DNA of 54,130 nucleotides, taken from an uncultured Bacteroidia bacterium. GTDB taxonomy: Bacteria > Bacteroidota > Bacteroidia > Bacteroidales > F082. Positions 8,211 to 17,137 of this stretch are shown piece by piece. Location: positions 1 through 54,130 of the forward strand of contig CAJVWU010000017.1 in the NCBI GenBank assembly GCA_913009755.1, in the 5' to 3' direction. The notes under the pieces were generated by a model. It did not search any database. It was not told where the DNA came from and was given only the letters and a program-made list of their open reading frames with translations. The position numbers and the translations under genes are program-made. How positions within the stretch are numbered: position 1 is the first letter of the stretch; each line of letters begins with the position of its first letter.

Positions 8211-9470
8211 TTATAAAACATTCAGCCGGTTAGCGTCCTGCTTGATGAAGATAAACAACAGGATGGTAAATGCCCATAACGAGGAACCCCCGTAACTGAA
8301 AAACGGAAGCGGAATACCAACAACCGGGGCCAGTCCGGTGGTCATACCGATGTTTACGGCGAAATGAAAAAAGAGGATAGATGCAACCCCGTAACCGTAT
8401 ATCCTGCTGAATTTTGACCGCTGTCTTTCCGCAAGCAGGACAATCCTGACAATAAGGGTGATGAAAAGCAGGATGACAACCAAGACCCCCGCAAAACCCC
8501 ATTCTTCGCCGACAGTACAAAATATAAAATCGGTGCTTTGTTCGGGGACAAACTGATACTGGGTCAACATCCCTTTCCTGAATCCCTTTCCGGTCAACCC
8601 ACCCGAACCGATGGCTATCATTGACTGGTTGACATTGTAACCCGCACCGCGCGGGTCTTTTTCAATGCCCAGCAAAACATTGATCCTTGTTTTTTGATGC
8701 GGCTCAAGTACATGTTCAAAAGCAAAATTTACACTCAGGACAAATGCAGCGGCAATTGTAAAAACCAATACGGTCAGTTTCCAGCTTTTTCGAATGCGTT
8801 TAAACAAAACCAGTCCGGACAGGATTATGACAACCAGTGCTGCCAGAACATAAAGTTTGGAAAACAAAAGTGTGGTAATGAACAACAGGGCCATGATCAA
8901 TCCAATGATAAATATTGCCCCGGAAAGCCCTTCACGATAAAGGACAACGGCAAATGCAAAATACACCAGGGCCGAACCCGTATCATTTTGCATAAAAATT
9001 AGCAATGCGGGTAAAAGTATGATGGTTGTTGCAATAATCTTTGTTTTCAGGCTTCTCATATCAATGTTCAGCAGGCTCAGGTATCGGGCAAGGGCCAGGG
9101 CAGTGGCAAATTTGGCAAATTCGGCAGGTTGTATGGCAAAACTGCCAATCTGAAACCATGATCTGGAACCGGCTACGGTTTTCCCGAACAACAAGACAGC
9201 TATCAATGTGAAAATGAACAGGAAATAAATCCAAAAAGCAAAAGTCGAAAAAAACTTGGCATCAATGATCAGGATGATCATCGCAAGGACAACCGCCATG
9301 GCAATCCACAAAAGCTGTTTGCCATATCTTACCGACAAGTCAAAAACACTTCTTCCCGTTTCATCCGAAGAGGCGGAATAGATACTCAGCCAGCCAAAAA
9401 AAACCAGGATGGCATACAGAAATACTGTCAGCCAGTCAATGTTACCTATGATGTTTTCTCTTCTCTGCAA
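8211..9470 (-). CDS. rodA: Rod-shape-determining protein RodA (SEDS glycan polymerase)
   Basis: Polytopic inner-membrane peptidoglycan glycosyltransferase that works with PBP2 in lateral wall growth. The 419-residue protein has about ten hydrophobic segments from residue 13 to the end. SEDS signatures are GSFAIQPAEFAK, the long periplasmic loop with GIEKDPRGAGYN and the catalytic-loop QSTDFIFCTVGEEWGF (the Asp is the essential residue in this family), and the end segment LPFFSYGGSS. It starts 22 bp after mrdA and is surely co-transcribed with it. mreBCD, the usual upstream genes, are not in the window. Confidence 0.95.
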   Translation of the reverse strand: MQRRENIIGNIDWLTVFLYAILVFFGWLSIYSASSDETGRSVFDLSVRYGKQLLWIAMAVVLAMIILIIDAKFFSTFAFWIYFLFIFTLIAVLLFGKTVAGSRSWFQIGSFAIQPAEFAKFATALALARYLSLLNIDMRSLKTKIIATTIILLPALLIFMQNDTGSALVYFAFAVVLYREGLSGAIFIIGLIMALLFITTLLFSKLYVLAALVVIILSGLVLFKRIRKSWKLTVLVFTIAAAFVLSVNFAFEHVLEPHQKTRINVLLGIEKDPRGAGYNVNQSMIAIGSGGLTGKGFRKGMLTQYQFVPEQSTDFIFCTVGEEWGFAGVLVVILLFITLIVRIVLLAERQRSKFSRIYGYGVASILFFHFAVNIGMTTGLAPVVGIPLPFFSYGGSSLWAFTILLFIFIKQDANRLNVL

Positions 9471-9492
9471 TGGTCTGAATTATTGTATATAA

Positions 9493-11328
9493 TTACTCTT
9501 CTTTTACTTTTGGCGGATTTTTAATCAGGTCGCCGTCAAGCATCCGCTTTTCAAGTTTCTTTCGTTTTACCCTGCCTGTAAGATACTTTTCAATCATGAG
9601 GCTGGCAATGGGTGCAGCCCATGTTGAGCCATAACCTGAATTTTCCACAATGACCGAAAGCGCTATTTTGGGGTCATCCATCGGGGCAAAAGCAATAAAA
9701 ATGGAATGGTCGGCCCCAAAAGGATTTTGAACCGTTCCCGTTTTTCCGCATTGCTTTATGCTGTCCATTTTGTAAAACCTGGCTGTTCCGTGCTCACCCT
9801 CAAAAACATCCAGCATGGCTTTCCTGACAATTTTAAAGTTTTTAGTATTAACGGTGGTTGCTTTCAATGTGTGGAACTTCAGTGAGTCTTTGCTGTCTCC
9901 TTCAACACTGACCATCAGGTGAGGCGGATAGTATTCCCCTTCATTGGCAATGATGGCCACCAGGTTGGCCAATTGTACCGGTGTAACAAGTATCTCTCCC
10001 TGGCCGATGGCCAGCGAACGTACCGTGAGTGCATTCCAGACCCCGTGATATATTTTATCGAAATATTCTTTTGACGGAATGTTTCCGGGAACTTCATAAG
10101 GAATATCCGTATTGAATTTATGGCCAAAACCAAAATTTATCACGTGGATGTACCATGCCTGATAACCTTGGTGTGAATTTTTGTATTTGGGATTGTCAAG
10201 TATACTTTTAAAGGTCTTCCAGAAATAAGAATTGCATGACTGTTTTATGGCTTCGTTCAAATCGAGGGGTGAAACATGCGTGTGAGTACATTTAATGGGA
10301 CGGCTTAATTTCCCCTGGCAGGTAAACATCGTGTGGGGAGTAATGGCTTTTTCCTGCAAAGCAATCAGGGCATTCACCAGCTTAAAGGTGGAACCGGGCG
10401 GGTAAGTCCCCATTGTGGCACGGTTTAACAGGGGTTGTAAGGTGTCGTTCATCAGCCTGGTGAAGTTTTTGGATCGTTCGCGCCCAACCAGCATATTGGG
10501 GTCGAACGACGGGCTGCTGATCATGGCCAGTATTTCACCGGTTTTGGGATCAATGGCAACGATGCTCCCCTTTTTATTTTTCATCAGTTGTTCGCCATAA
10601 GACTGCAAGCCGGCATCCAGACCGAGCTTGATGTTTTTACCGGGGATAGCCAGGGTGTCGTATTTGCCGTTTTTATAACTTCCCTTTTCACGGTTGTAAA
10701 CATCCACTTCCACAATTCTCATCCCCTTTTTGCCCCGCAGGTATTTTTCATAATATTTTTCAATTCCCGATTTCCCGATGTAATCGCCTGCTTTATAAAA
10801 GGGGTCGCGGTCAAGTTCACGTTGGCTGACTTCACCAATGTTTCCCAACAAATGGCTGGCAATTGGCATGGGATAATGCCTTAAAGTCCGTGTTTGGGCA
10901 TAAAAGCCGGGAAACAGATACAGCTTTTCCTGTATTTTCCCAAAATCTTCTTTTGATATCTGTTTTACAAAAACCGATGGCCTGAAACGGGAATACTTTG
11001 TGGCTTTATTTAATTGTTTGATAAAAGTTATTGAATCAATCCCCAGTAACCGGCAAAAGGTTGAAGTATCAATGTTTTTTACCTGTCCCGGGATAACCAT
11101 CAAATCGTAAGCGGCTTCGTTGTAAACCAGCAGTTGTCCGTGACGGTCGTATATCCTTCCCCGTGGGGGATATTGCCTGATGTTCCTCAGCACAATGTTA
11201 TCGGCCGATAATTTAAACCGGTTTTCAATCACCTGCAAATAGAACAGGCGGATTAAAAATATAACCGCTATCAGGATAATCACCCCGATGATGATATATT
11301 TTCGCCTTGAAAAATCTCTTACATACAT
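9493..11328 (-). CDS. mrdA: Penicillin-binding protein 2 (peptidoglycan transpeptidase)
   Basis: Class B PBP that cross-links lateral-wall peptidoglycan. Of 611 residues, a single N-terminal membrane anchor (about 11-31) is followed by the dimerisation/pedestal domain with PPRGRIYDRHG and the transpeptidase domain. The active-site motifs are intact: S313-TFK (in PPGSTFKL), S364-CN and K529-TG. Length and motif spacing are those of MrdA/PBP2 rather than FtsI. It is first gene of a two-gene operon with rodA; candidate promoter boxes lie 35-53 bp upstream. A frameshifted secreted-protein remnant lies beyond, in place of the mreBCD genes seen in many relatives. Confidence 0.95.
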   Translation of the reverse strand: MYVRDFSRRKYIIIGVIILIAVIFLIRLFYLQVIENRFKLSADNIVLRNIRQYPPRGRIYDRHGQLLVYNEAAYDLMVIPGQVKNIDTSTFCRLLGIDSITFIKQLNKATKYSRFRPSVFVKQISKEDFGKIQEKLYLFPGFYAQTRTLRHYPMPIASHLLGNIGEVSQRELDRDPFYKAGDYIGKSGIEKYYEKYLRGKKGMRIVEVDVYNREKGSYKNGKYDTLAIPGKNIKLGLDAGLQSYGEQLMKNKKGSIVAIDPKTGEILAMISSPSFDPNMLVGRERSKNFTRLMNDTLQPLLNRATMGTYPPGSTFKLVNALIALQEKAITPHTMFTCQGKLSRPIKCTHTHVSPLDLNEAIKQSCNSYFWKTFKSILDNPKYKNSHQGYQAWYIHVINFGFGHKFNTDIPYEVPGNIPSKEYFDKIYHGVWNALTVRSLAIGQGEILVTPVQLANLVAIIANEGEYYPPHLMVSVEGDSKDSLKFHTLKATTVNTKNFKIVRKAMLDVFEGEHGTARFYKMDSIKQCGKTGTVQNPFGADHSIFIAFAPMDDPKIALSVIVENSGYGSTWAAPIASLMIEKYLTGRVKRKKLEKRMLDGDLIKNPPKVKEE

Positions 11329-11362
11329 CTATTCCTTCTCCGGAAAATAATGACAGGATTTG

Positions 11363-11381
11363 CAAAGTTAATCCAAAATTA
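11363..11381 (-). promoter_or_regulatory. Two overlapping candidate -7 elements for mrdA-rodA
   Basis: On the minus strand TAACTTTG (11363-11370) and TAATTTTG (11374-11381) both match TAnnTTTG. A TTTG further upstream is too distant for the first, so which box is used cannot be decided. Confidence 0.35.
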
Positions 11382-11509
11382 TCTTTGGAATTAGCAAAGG
11401 AAATAAATAAATGAGAAGTTAGTTCTGTTTCACGTCAGCCTGAACTCATCAAATTTAATTTGTTATTTTTGTAACAACGCTTAATTGTTATAAATCTAAA
11501 TTTACGAAA

Positions 11510-12000
11510 ATGAAAAAGTTTGTTTTTCTGTTCCCCATTCTGCTGCAATATCTTTTTTAAAGAGATTAAATATTATGCGCCTGGTCAAATAGACATGAAA
11601 GCTATGTATCCATGGATACTGGCTAATGGAACATGGAACCAGGAACCAATCAGTTTTGAGGAGTTTGATGAAAATGGAAATTTGACAGAGTTGATTCATA
11701 GAGACGAAAGTGGAATGCCGGGAATGAAGACTGGATAAACAAATCATTGATAACACGGGATTACAATTCAAACGGACTGTTGATAAAAGAGGTTCGTCAG
11801 TTCTGGAATACTGATTCCTCCGCATGGGACAACCATGAGCGTCAGATGTATGAATACACAGATAATGGAAAGTTACTGCTTGATTTGTTTAATAAATGGA
11901 TTAATGAAGAATGGCGAACCGAGCATGGGTTTGAATATACCTATGATCAGAATGGCAACCTGGTAAAATATTTGAGAAACTTCAAATCTTCGCATAATAT
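11510..12000 (+). pseudogene. Frameshifted and 3'-truncated secreted protein with WxxxxF/YDxNGN-type repeats
   Basis: An ATG at 11510 opens a signal-peptide-like MKKFVFLFPILLQYLF that runs into TAA at a T6 tract. The sequence continues in the +1 frame (KEIKYYAPGQ, WNQEPISFEEFDENGNL) until about 11700, then returns to the first frame (WNAGNEDWINKSL, YNSNGLLIKEVRQFW, YTDNGKLLLD, FEYTYDQNGNLVKYL). Repeats of about 35-40 residues with D-x-NGN turns resemble the YD-like repeats of secreted Bacteroidota proteins that usually end in a T9SS sorting domain; no such domain is present. Homology stops near 11990, right at the 3' end of the convergent membrane-protein gene. Two frameshifts plus loss of the end argue for a decayed gene; sequencing indels could explain only the first. 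Confidence 0.7.
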
Positions 12001-12001
12001 T

Positions 12002-12730
12002 TTACTCCTCATTGGCGAACATCCTGTTCCGGGAGTTTTGAAGGAATATCCTGACGATTGCCCATAAAATGGTTGCTTCCCCCAGTCCGAACAGCCACCA
12101 GTTAAACTTTTTGGGAATAAACGAAAGAACGGCTGTTTCGAGTCCCTGTTTTGTAAACCCGCCGCTACCGCCAAAAAAACCTTCCCTGATCAAAAGGGTA
12201 GTGTAATCCTGGATAAAACTGACAAAGATGAGCAATGCACCTGACAGGAGCAATATCCATGAAAGTTTCCCAAACCTGATTGTCAGTCCTTTATTACTAA
12301 ACCCAATAACCATCAATGCCAACAGGATCATGGTGACGGAACAGATAACCGGCGCCAGGACAGGGCCAATCCAGGTTACCGGGATCAGGAAAAGAATATC
12401 CCAGGTGAACCATGATGGCGGCCACCCGAGAAACAGTTTTAACCCGGCATAATAGATAATGTCCCAAATGCCGAAAGTAAAAAGAAACCAGCCAAATTTT
12501 TCATGATGGGTGCGGCCGGCAAGCAATCCGGTGCATACCAGCATGACCAGTGTGGAAAATTCCCGGATGAGTTCAACACCATATATTTTGGAACCAAGGA
12601 CCGATAGCGGAAAGGAAAACCCTTCCGGGTAATAGATCTGTCGTAAATAGACCACCACAATAGCTTCGAAAAAACCCATGGCCACAGCAAACAACCCCAC
12701 AATGATGATCTTTTTTAAATCGAATCGCAT
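12002..12730 (-). CDS. Multi-pass membrane protein of unknown function
   Basis: A 242-residue hydrophobic protein with about seven predicted membrane helices: residues 8-28, 38-50, 55-72, 78-97, 105-135, 155-172 and 215-232. Conserved-looking polar and aromatic features are the GFFEAIVVVYLR start, GWFLFTFGIWDIIYY and a WPPSWFTWDILFLIPV loop. No enzyme motif is recognisable, and I do not know the family. It is monocistronic, with a candidate -7 box TATCTTTG on the minus strand at 12768-12775, and convergent to the pseudogene whose end abuts its stop codon. The intact reading frame, hydrophobic pattern and promoter make it a real gene; function cannot be stated. Confidence 0.75.
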   Translation of the reverse strand: MRFDLKKIIIVGLFAVAMGFFEAIVVVYLRQIYYPEGFSFPLSVLGSKIYGVELIREFSTLVMLVCTGLLAGRTHHEKFGWFLFTFGIWDIIYYAGLKLFLGWPPSWFTWDILFLIPVTWIGPVLAPVICSVTMILLALMVIGFSNKGLTIRFGKLSWILLLSGALLIFVSFIQDYTTLLIREGFFGGSGGFTKQGLETAVLSFIPKKFNWWLFGLGEATILWAIVRIFLQNSRNRMFANEE

Positions 12731-12902
12731 ATTTTGAAGGTTCTGAACAGTTATTTTCAGGACTTCTCAAAGATAGTTTGAATTTTTGATTTTGAAAAAA
12801 ACCCTGAATAATTTAAAACGGATAATCAAAAAATTAACAAATATTTAACGCTTGTTTACGTCAGTTTAACGACAGACAATTTTTTCAAACAAGAATAATG
12901 AT

Positions 12903-12910
12903 TATTTTTG
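12903..12910 (+). promoter_or_regulatory. Candidate -7 element for the lipoprotein/M4 protease genes (TATTTTTG)
   Basis: TATTTTTG matches TAnnTTTG, 60 bp before the ATG at 12971. The -33 element is not clear. The two genes downstream are 11 bp apart and may share this promoter. Confidence 0.35.
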
Positions 12911-12970
12911 ACCTTGATGTTTTAAAACACATTAATCAATTATTAAACCTAAACCATTAAAAACCAACAA

Positions 12971-13396
12971 ATGAAGAATATCTTACTCTCTTTTTTTATT
13001 GTGATCCTCCTCTCTTCATCATGTGCTTCACAAAAAATACTGACGCAATATGCAGGAACAACCATCGTATTCGGTGACGGTGGCGGGTTCACCGGGCAAA
13101 TCAACGAATATACATTGAGCACCGACGGGAAAATTACAGTCGTAAAAAGTATGGAAGGCGATACCGTTATCCTTTCCACGATCAGTAAAAAAGCCGCCGG
13201 TGAAATTTTCACCAAACTGGCCGGATCGGGACTGGACACCCTTGATTTTAAACATCCCGGAAATAAATATTATTTCATCCGGGAGGTGAGGGAAGGAGTA
13301 AAACACGAAGTGGTTTGGGGTAATCCCGAATATGCCGTTCCACAACAGGTGGAAAACCTTTATACCTTATTATTATCGAAAATCAACAACAATTAA
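12971..13396 (+). CDS. Small lipoprotein of unknown function
   Basis: A 141-residue protein with a signal peptide and lipobox LSSSC (C18), so a lipid-anchored envelope protein. The mature part is beta-rich: TTIVFGDGGGFTGQINEYTL, a DGKI turn and a later FKHPGNKYYFIRE segment followed by VVWGNPEYAVP. This pattern recurs in small uncharacterised Bacteroidota lipoproteins, but I cannot name a family with known function. It starts 11 bp before the secreted M4 protease on the same strand and may be co-expressed with it, perhaps as a surface partner; that is inference from spacing only. Confidence 0.8.
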   Translation: MKNILLSFFIVILLSSSCASQKILTQYAGTTIVFGDGGGFTGQINEYTLSTDGKITVVKSMEGDTVILSTISKKAAGEIFTKLAGSGLDTLDFKHPGNKYYFIREVREGVKHEVVWGNPEYAVPQQVENLYTLLLSKINNN

Positions 13397-13407
13397 ATCT
13401 TACAATT

Positions 13408-16400
13408 ATGAAAAAACAAATACTTCATTTATCTGTTTTTATCCTGGGATTCTTCATGATCTTTCAGGTTGTGCAAGCCCAGCAGGGGCAAAATCCTTTT
13501 TCGGTAAAACAAAAAAGTTCAACAGTAAAAACTGTTATAAAACCTGCACCGCTAAATGCAAAACACCTGTTTGCAAATTCTCAGGGCCAACGCACTTTGC
13601 TGCCTTCTTCCGGATATAATTATCATTCCATACTTTATCAAAATCCGTTACTGTCCAATAGTTCCCAATATGCGGATCAACGTTATGATAAAAAAGGATT
13701 GCTGATCCTGGCTGAAAATGCTGACGGTTTTGGCATCCTTTTTAACAACCGTTCGGATGAAGCCACGGTTGACGCCTGCTATACTTATCTCGATAATATT
13801 AAAGCGGCCATGAAAATAAAAAACCCGGAAGAAGAATTTACCCCTGAAAATATATGGGAGGACGAAATGGGTTACACCCATGTCCGTTTACAGCAATATT
13901 TTAACGGCCTTGAAGTTTTCGGCGGCGAAATCCTTTTGCATGGAAAATCGGGAGTGTTAAACCGCTTCAACGGAACTTATTATCCGACGCCTCAAATCAG
14001 TGATTTTAACCCTGAATTTCAGAAACAACAAGCCATTGACAAAGTAATCGGGGATGTATCAACGCTAACAACCTATGCTCCCTTGTCAGATGACATTAAA
14101 GCATTTCTTCAATATAATGGTCCTGAAGCTTCACTGGTTATTTATCATTACGACAGGAACCTCAACAGCGAGCGGCTGGCATGGCATGTTATCATCAGGC
14201 CCAATGTATTGGACTGGTATCAATATTTTGTGGATGCCAAAACCGGCGAAATCATCAATAAATTCAACAATTCCTGTACCGATGGTCCGGCCACAGCCCA
14301 GGCTGTTGACTTAAATGGCGTTACCCAAACCATTCACACCTACATGACCAACGGGAAATACTATCTGATTGATGCTTCGCGGCCCATGTTCAAGCCGGGG
14401 CAATCAACTATGCCCGACAACCCGGTGGGCGCCATTGTAACACTTGATGCAGATAATAATACGATGTCGGATCTGAAAGTTTACTATAATGTTTCATCCG
14501 ACAATTCCTGGAATAATCCTGCAGGGGTTTCGGCCCATTTCAATGCAGGCAAAACTTATGAATATTATAAAAATACACATGGAAGGAATTCTATTGATGG
14601 CAATGGGGGTACTATTATCTCAATTATCAATGTTGCTGACGACAATGGCGGCGGACTGGATAATGCTTTCTGGAACGGTCAGGCCATGTTCTATGGCAAT
14701 GGCAACCAGATGTTCTATCCCCTGGCGGGGGCTCTTGATGTTGGCGGCCACGAAATGACCCATGGTGTTATTCAGCATACGGCAAACCTGGTTTATCAAA
14801 ACGAGTCGGGCGCCATCAATGAGGCGATGGCCGATATTGGTGGAACGATGGTTGACCGTGATGACTGGCAACTGGGTGAAGACATCATTCCTCCAAACAG
14901 CCAGTACTTTCCAACCGGTGCTTTGCGCGACATGCAAAACCCGCATAACGGGGGAAATAGCTTCAGCGACCCGTCTTATCAGCCTGCCAATGTGAGCGAG
15001 ATGTACCACGGCAGCAGCGACAACGGTGGTGTTCATACCAATAGCGGTGTAATTAACCATGCCTATTATTTGCTCGCTACCGGTGTTACAAAAATCAAAG
15101 CGGAGAAAATATTTTATCGCGCTTTGTCTAATTATATGACCCAATCTTCCCAGTTCATTGATTGCCGGCTGGCTTTTGAAAGTGCTGCAAAAGATTTATA
15201 CGGAAATAATTCAAACGAATTTAATGCGGTTGTTAATGCTTTTTATTCGGTAGGTATCGGCCAGCAGGGTGGCGGCGGACAGGGTAGCGGAACGCCTGGT
15301 GACTTGTCGGAAAATCCGGGACAGGACTATATCCTGAGCGTGGATGTCAATTCTGATAATAATAACTCACTCTATATTTCATCCACACAGGGCGATAATT
15401 TTATTCCCATCAGCCAGTCAAAACTAAAACGGAAACCAAGTATTACCGATGATGGCTCAGTCGCAGTTTTTGTTGATGAAAACAGCATGATGCAAGCCAT
15501 AAACCTGACTGATCCCTACGATGAATGGCAATTGTCCCCTGACATTATCTGGGATAATGTGGCCGTTTCAAAAGACGGATCAAGAATTGCCGCCATCACC
15601 ACAGAAGTGGATTCGGCCATCTGGGTTTATGATTTCAATATCAACCAATGGGCTAAATATCATTTATTTAATCCTACTTTTTCAGAAGGTGTTGTTACCG
15701 AAAATGTTTTGTATGCCGATGTCATTGAGTGGGATTATACGGGTCAGTATCTTATTTATGATGCTTATAACACCCTTGAAAACAATGACGGGGAAGACAT
15801 CAGTTATTGGGATATGGGTTTTATCCGTGTCTGGAATAATTCGGGCAACAAATGGGGCGATGGCAAAATATTTAAATTGTTTTCGGCCTTGCCCGAAGGG
15901 ATTAGTATAGGGAATCCATCCCTGTCGAAAAATTCACCTTTTATCATTGCTTTTGATTATTACGATGCCAATGCCGATGAGGTGGACATTATGGCTGCTA
16001 ACCTTGAAACCGGTGATGTGGGGGCAATATTCCAGAATCAGGTTTTGGGTTTCCCGAATTATTCAAAAAAGGATAATGTACTTGTCTTTTCGGCCATGAG
16101 TACCGACAATACTCAAATTGTCGCACAAATCTCTTTGAAAAATGACAAAATCAATCCAACCGGTAATGTAACGGGTTTAATTAATTATGCCAAGTGGCCT
16201 GTCTGGTATGCAACCGGTCAGCGTTCTCTTTTGGATGTGGAGGAAAACCAGGCAGGGGAGATGTTCGCAAATGCTTATCCCAACCCGTTTAGCAGTGAAA
16301 TAACCCTTGTGGCCGGAATGCAAAATACCAGCCGTTACACCATCAGGGTATTTAATGTTTACGGGCAACTGATTAAAGAACTCTCAGGGATCGGCAACAG

Positions 16401-16512
16401 CGATCTGGTGACGAAAAAAATCAATACGGCAGCTTGGGCAAAAGGGACTTATCTTGTAAAGATCAATTCAGGAGACCGGACGACGACCCGGAAGATCGTC
16501 AAGGTTGAATAG
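13408..16512 (+). CDS. Secreted thermolysin-like (M4) metalloprotease with T9SS type A sorting domain
   Basis: An exported zinc endopeptidase of 1034 residues. The signal peptide ends near residue 24 (VVQAQ). A propeptide with FTP/PepSY character spans about 60-290. The M4 catalytic domain (about 300-620) has HEMTH at 448-452 and the third zinc ligand E472 in GAINEAMAD; GVHTNSGVINHAYY carries the catalytic His segment. After a glycine-rich linker (about 622-640) comes a beta-propeller/TolB-like region (about 645-945), unusual as a tail on M4 enzymes. The last 80 residues form a type A sorting domain starting NAYPNPF and ending TTRKIVKVE, targeting it through the type IX system. Its 3' end overlaps the minus-strand lipoprotein gene by 14 bp. 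Probable role is extracellular protein degradation. Confidence 0.93.
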   Translation: MKKQILHLSVFILGFFMIFQVVQAQQGQNPFSVKQKSSTVKTVIKPAPLNAKHLFANSQGQRTLLPSSGYNYHSILYQNPLLSNSSQYADQRYDKKGLLILAENADGFGILFNNRSDEATVDACYTYLDNIKAAMKIKNPEEEFTPENIWEDEMGYTHVRLQQYFNGLEVFGGEILLHGKSGVLNRFNGTYYPTPQISDFNPEFQKQQAIDKVIGDVSTLTTYAPLSDDIKAFLQYNGPEASLVIYHYDRNLNSERLAWHVIIRPNVLDWYQYFVDAKTGEIINKFNNSCTDGPATAQAVDLNGVTQTIHTYMTNGKYYLIDASRPMFKPGQSTMPDNPVGAIVTLDADNNTMSDLKVYYNVSSDNSWNNPAGVSAHFNAGKTYEYYKNTHGRNSIDGNGGTIISIINVADDNGGGLDNAFWNGQAMFYGNGNQMFYPLAGALDVGGHEMTHGVIQHTANLVYQNESGAINEAMADIGGTMVDRDDWQLGEDIIPPNSQYFPTGALRDMQNPHNGGNSFSDPSYQPANVSEMYHGSSDNGGVHTNSGVINHAYYLLATGVTKIKAEKIFYRALSNYMTQSSQFIDCRLAFESAAKDLYGNNSNEFNAVVNAFYSVGIGQQGGGGQGSGTPGDLSENPGQDYILSVDVNSDNNNSLYISSTQGDNFIPISQSKLKRKPSITDDGSVAVFVDENSMMQAINLTDPYDEWQLSPDIIWDNVAVSKDGSRIAAITTEVDSAIWVYDFNINQWAKYHLFNPTFSEGVVTENVLYADVIEWDYTGQYLIYDAYNTLENNDGEDISYWDMGFIRVWNNSGNKWGDGKIFKLFSALPEGISIGNPSLSKNSPFIIAFDYYDANADEVDIMAANLETGDVGAIFQNQVLGFPNYSKKDNVLVFSAMSTDNTQIVAQISLKNDKINPTGNVTGLINYAKWPVWYATGQRSLLDVEENQAGEMFANAYPNPFSSEITLVAGMQNTSRYTIRVFNVYGQLIKELSGIGNSDLVTKKINTAAWAKGTYLVKINSGDRTTTRKIVKVE

Positions 16513-17059
16513 TGTCGTGGTTAATAATGATCGGGGGTGTCTCAATGGCATTGCTTTTGTTCAGATCGCGGTCGTAAATGTAAACGCCGAATTTAATGGT
16601 GTCAAATTTTGAAAGGGGGTTGTAAAGGAACAAAGTGTCCTGAAAAACCCCTTTTATTGCCTTGTTCCCTGTTAGTGGTGTCAATATCGGAAACCGGCTG
16701 TTAAATGTCAACGTATCGTATTGTTGCGTTTCCTGGTTCCAGAAAACAAGCGGGACTTTTACAAATTTACCGTGTTGCATTTCGTAATAGTCAAGGATAA
16801 GGTTGTAATAGTAAGGGCTTCCAAAATTAAACGGAGGCATCGTGTCCCCTTTGGCCAGTCCCAGGTTGCCGTCGCCATCCTTATAGGAAAAGATAAGCAC
16901 CCCCCGTTCGGTTATGCCTGTTGTTACATTGTTCTCCAGCCAGAAACCCTGGTAACTTATTTCGGGAATAACCGGATAATCTTCAAACTTACGACAGGAT
17001 GCCATCACGGCAATGAAAGCCAGAAATAAAACAAATATGATTTGTGATTGCCTTTTCAT
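16499..17059 (-). CDS. Lipoprotein of unknown function
   Basis: A 186-residue protein with a signal peptide and lipobox VMASC (C22). The mature part includes ISYQGF, an FSYKDGDGNLGL segment and DTIKFGVYIYDRDLNKSN, a pattern seen in uncharacterised Bacteroidota lipoproteins with beta-sandwich-like predictions. No catalytic residues can be proposed. It overlaps the 3' end of the M4 protease by 14 bp in convergent orientation and is divergent from the LuxE-like gene 78 bp away. Confidence 0.8.
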   Translation of the reverse strand: MKRQSQIIFVLFLAFIAVMASCRKFEDYPVIPEISYQGFWLENNVTTGITERGVLIFSYKDGDGNLGLAKGDTMPPFNFGSPYYYNLILDYYEMQHGKFVKVPLVFWNQETQQYDTLTFNSRFPILTPLTGNKAIKGVFQDTLFLYNPLSKFDTIKFGVYIYDRDLNKSNAIETPPIIINHDTIQP

Positions 17060-17137
17060 CCCTATTGTTTAAGTGATTATCTTAATCATTAACGAGATTG
17101 CAAAAGTATTATTTTAGCCAAAATTAACACCAAAAGC

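Noticed and set aside
14620-15144. Minus-strand frame of 174 codons in the M4 protease
   Set aside because: Runs through the HEMTH region of the protease on the other strand; shadow of codon bias.
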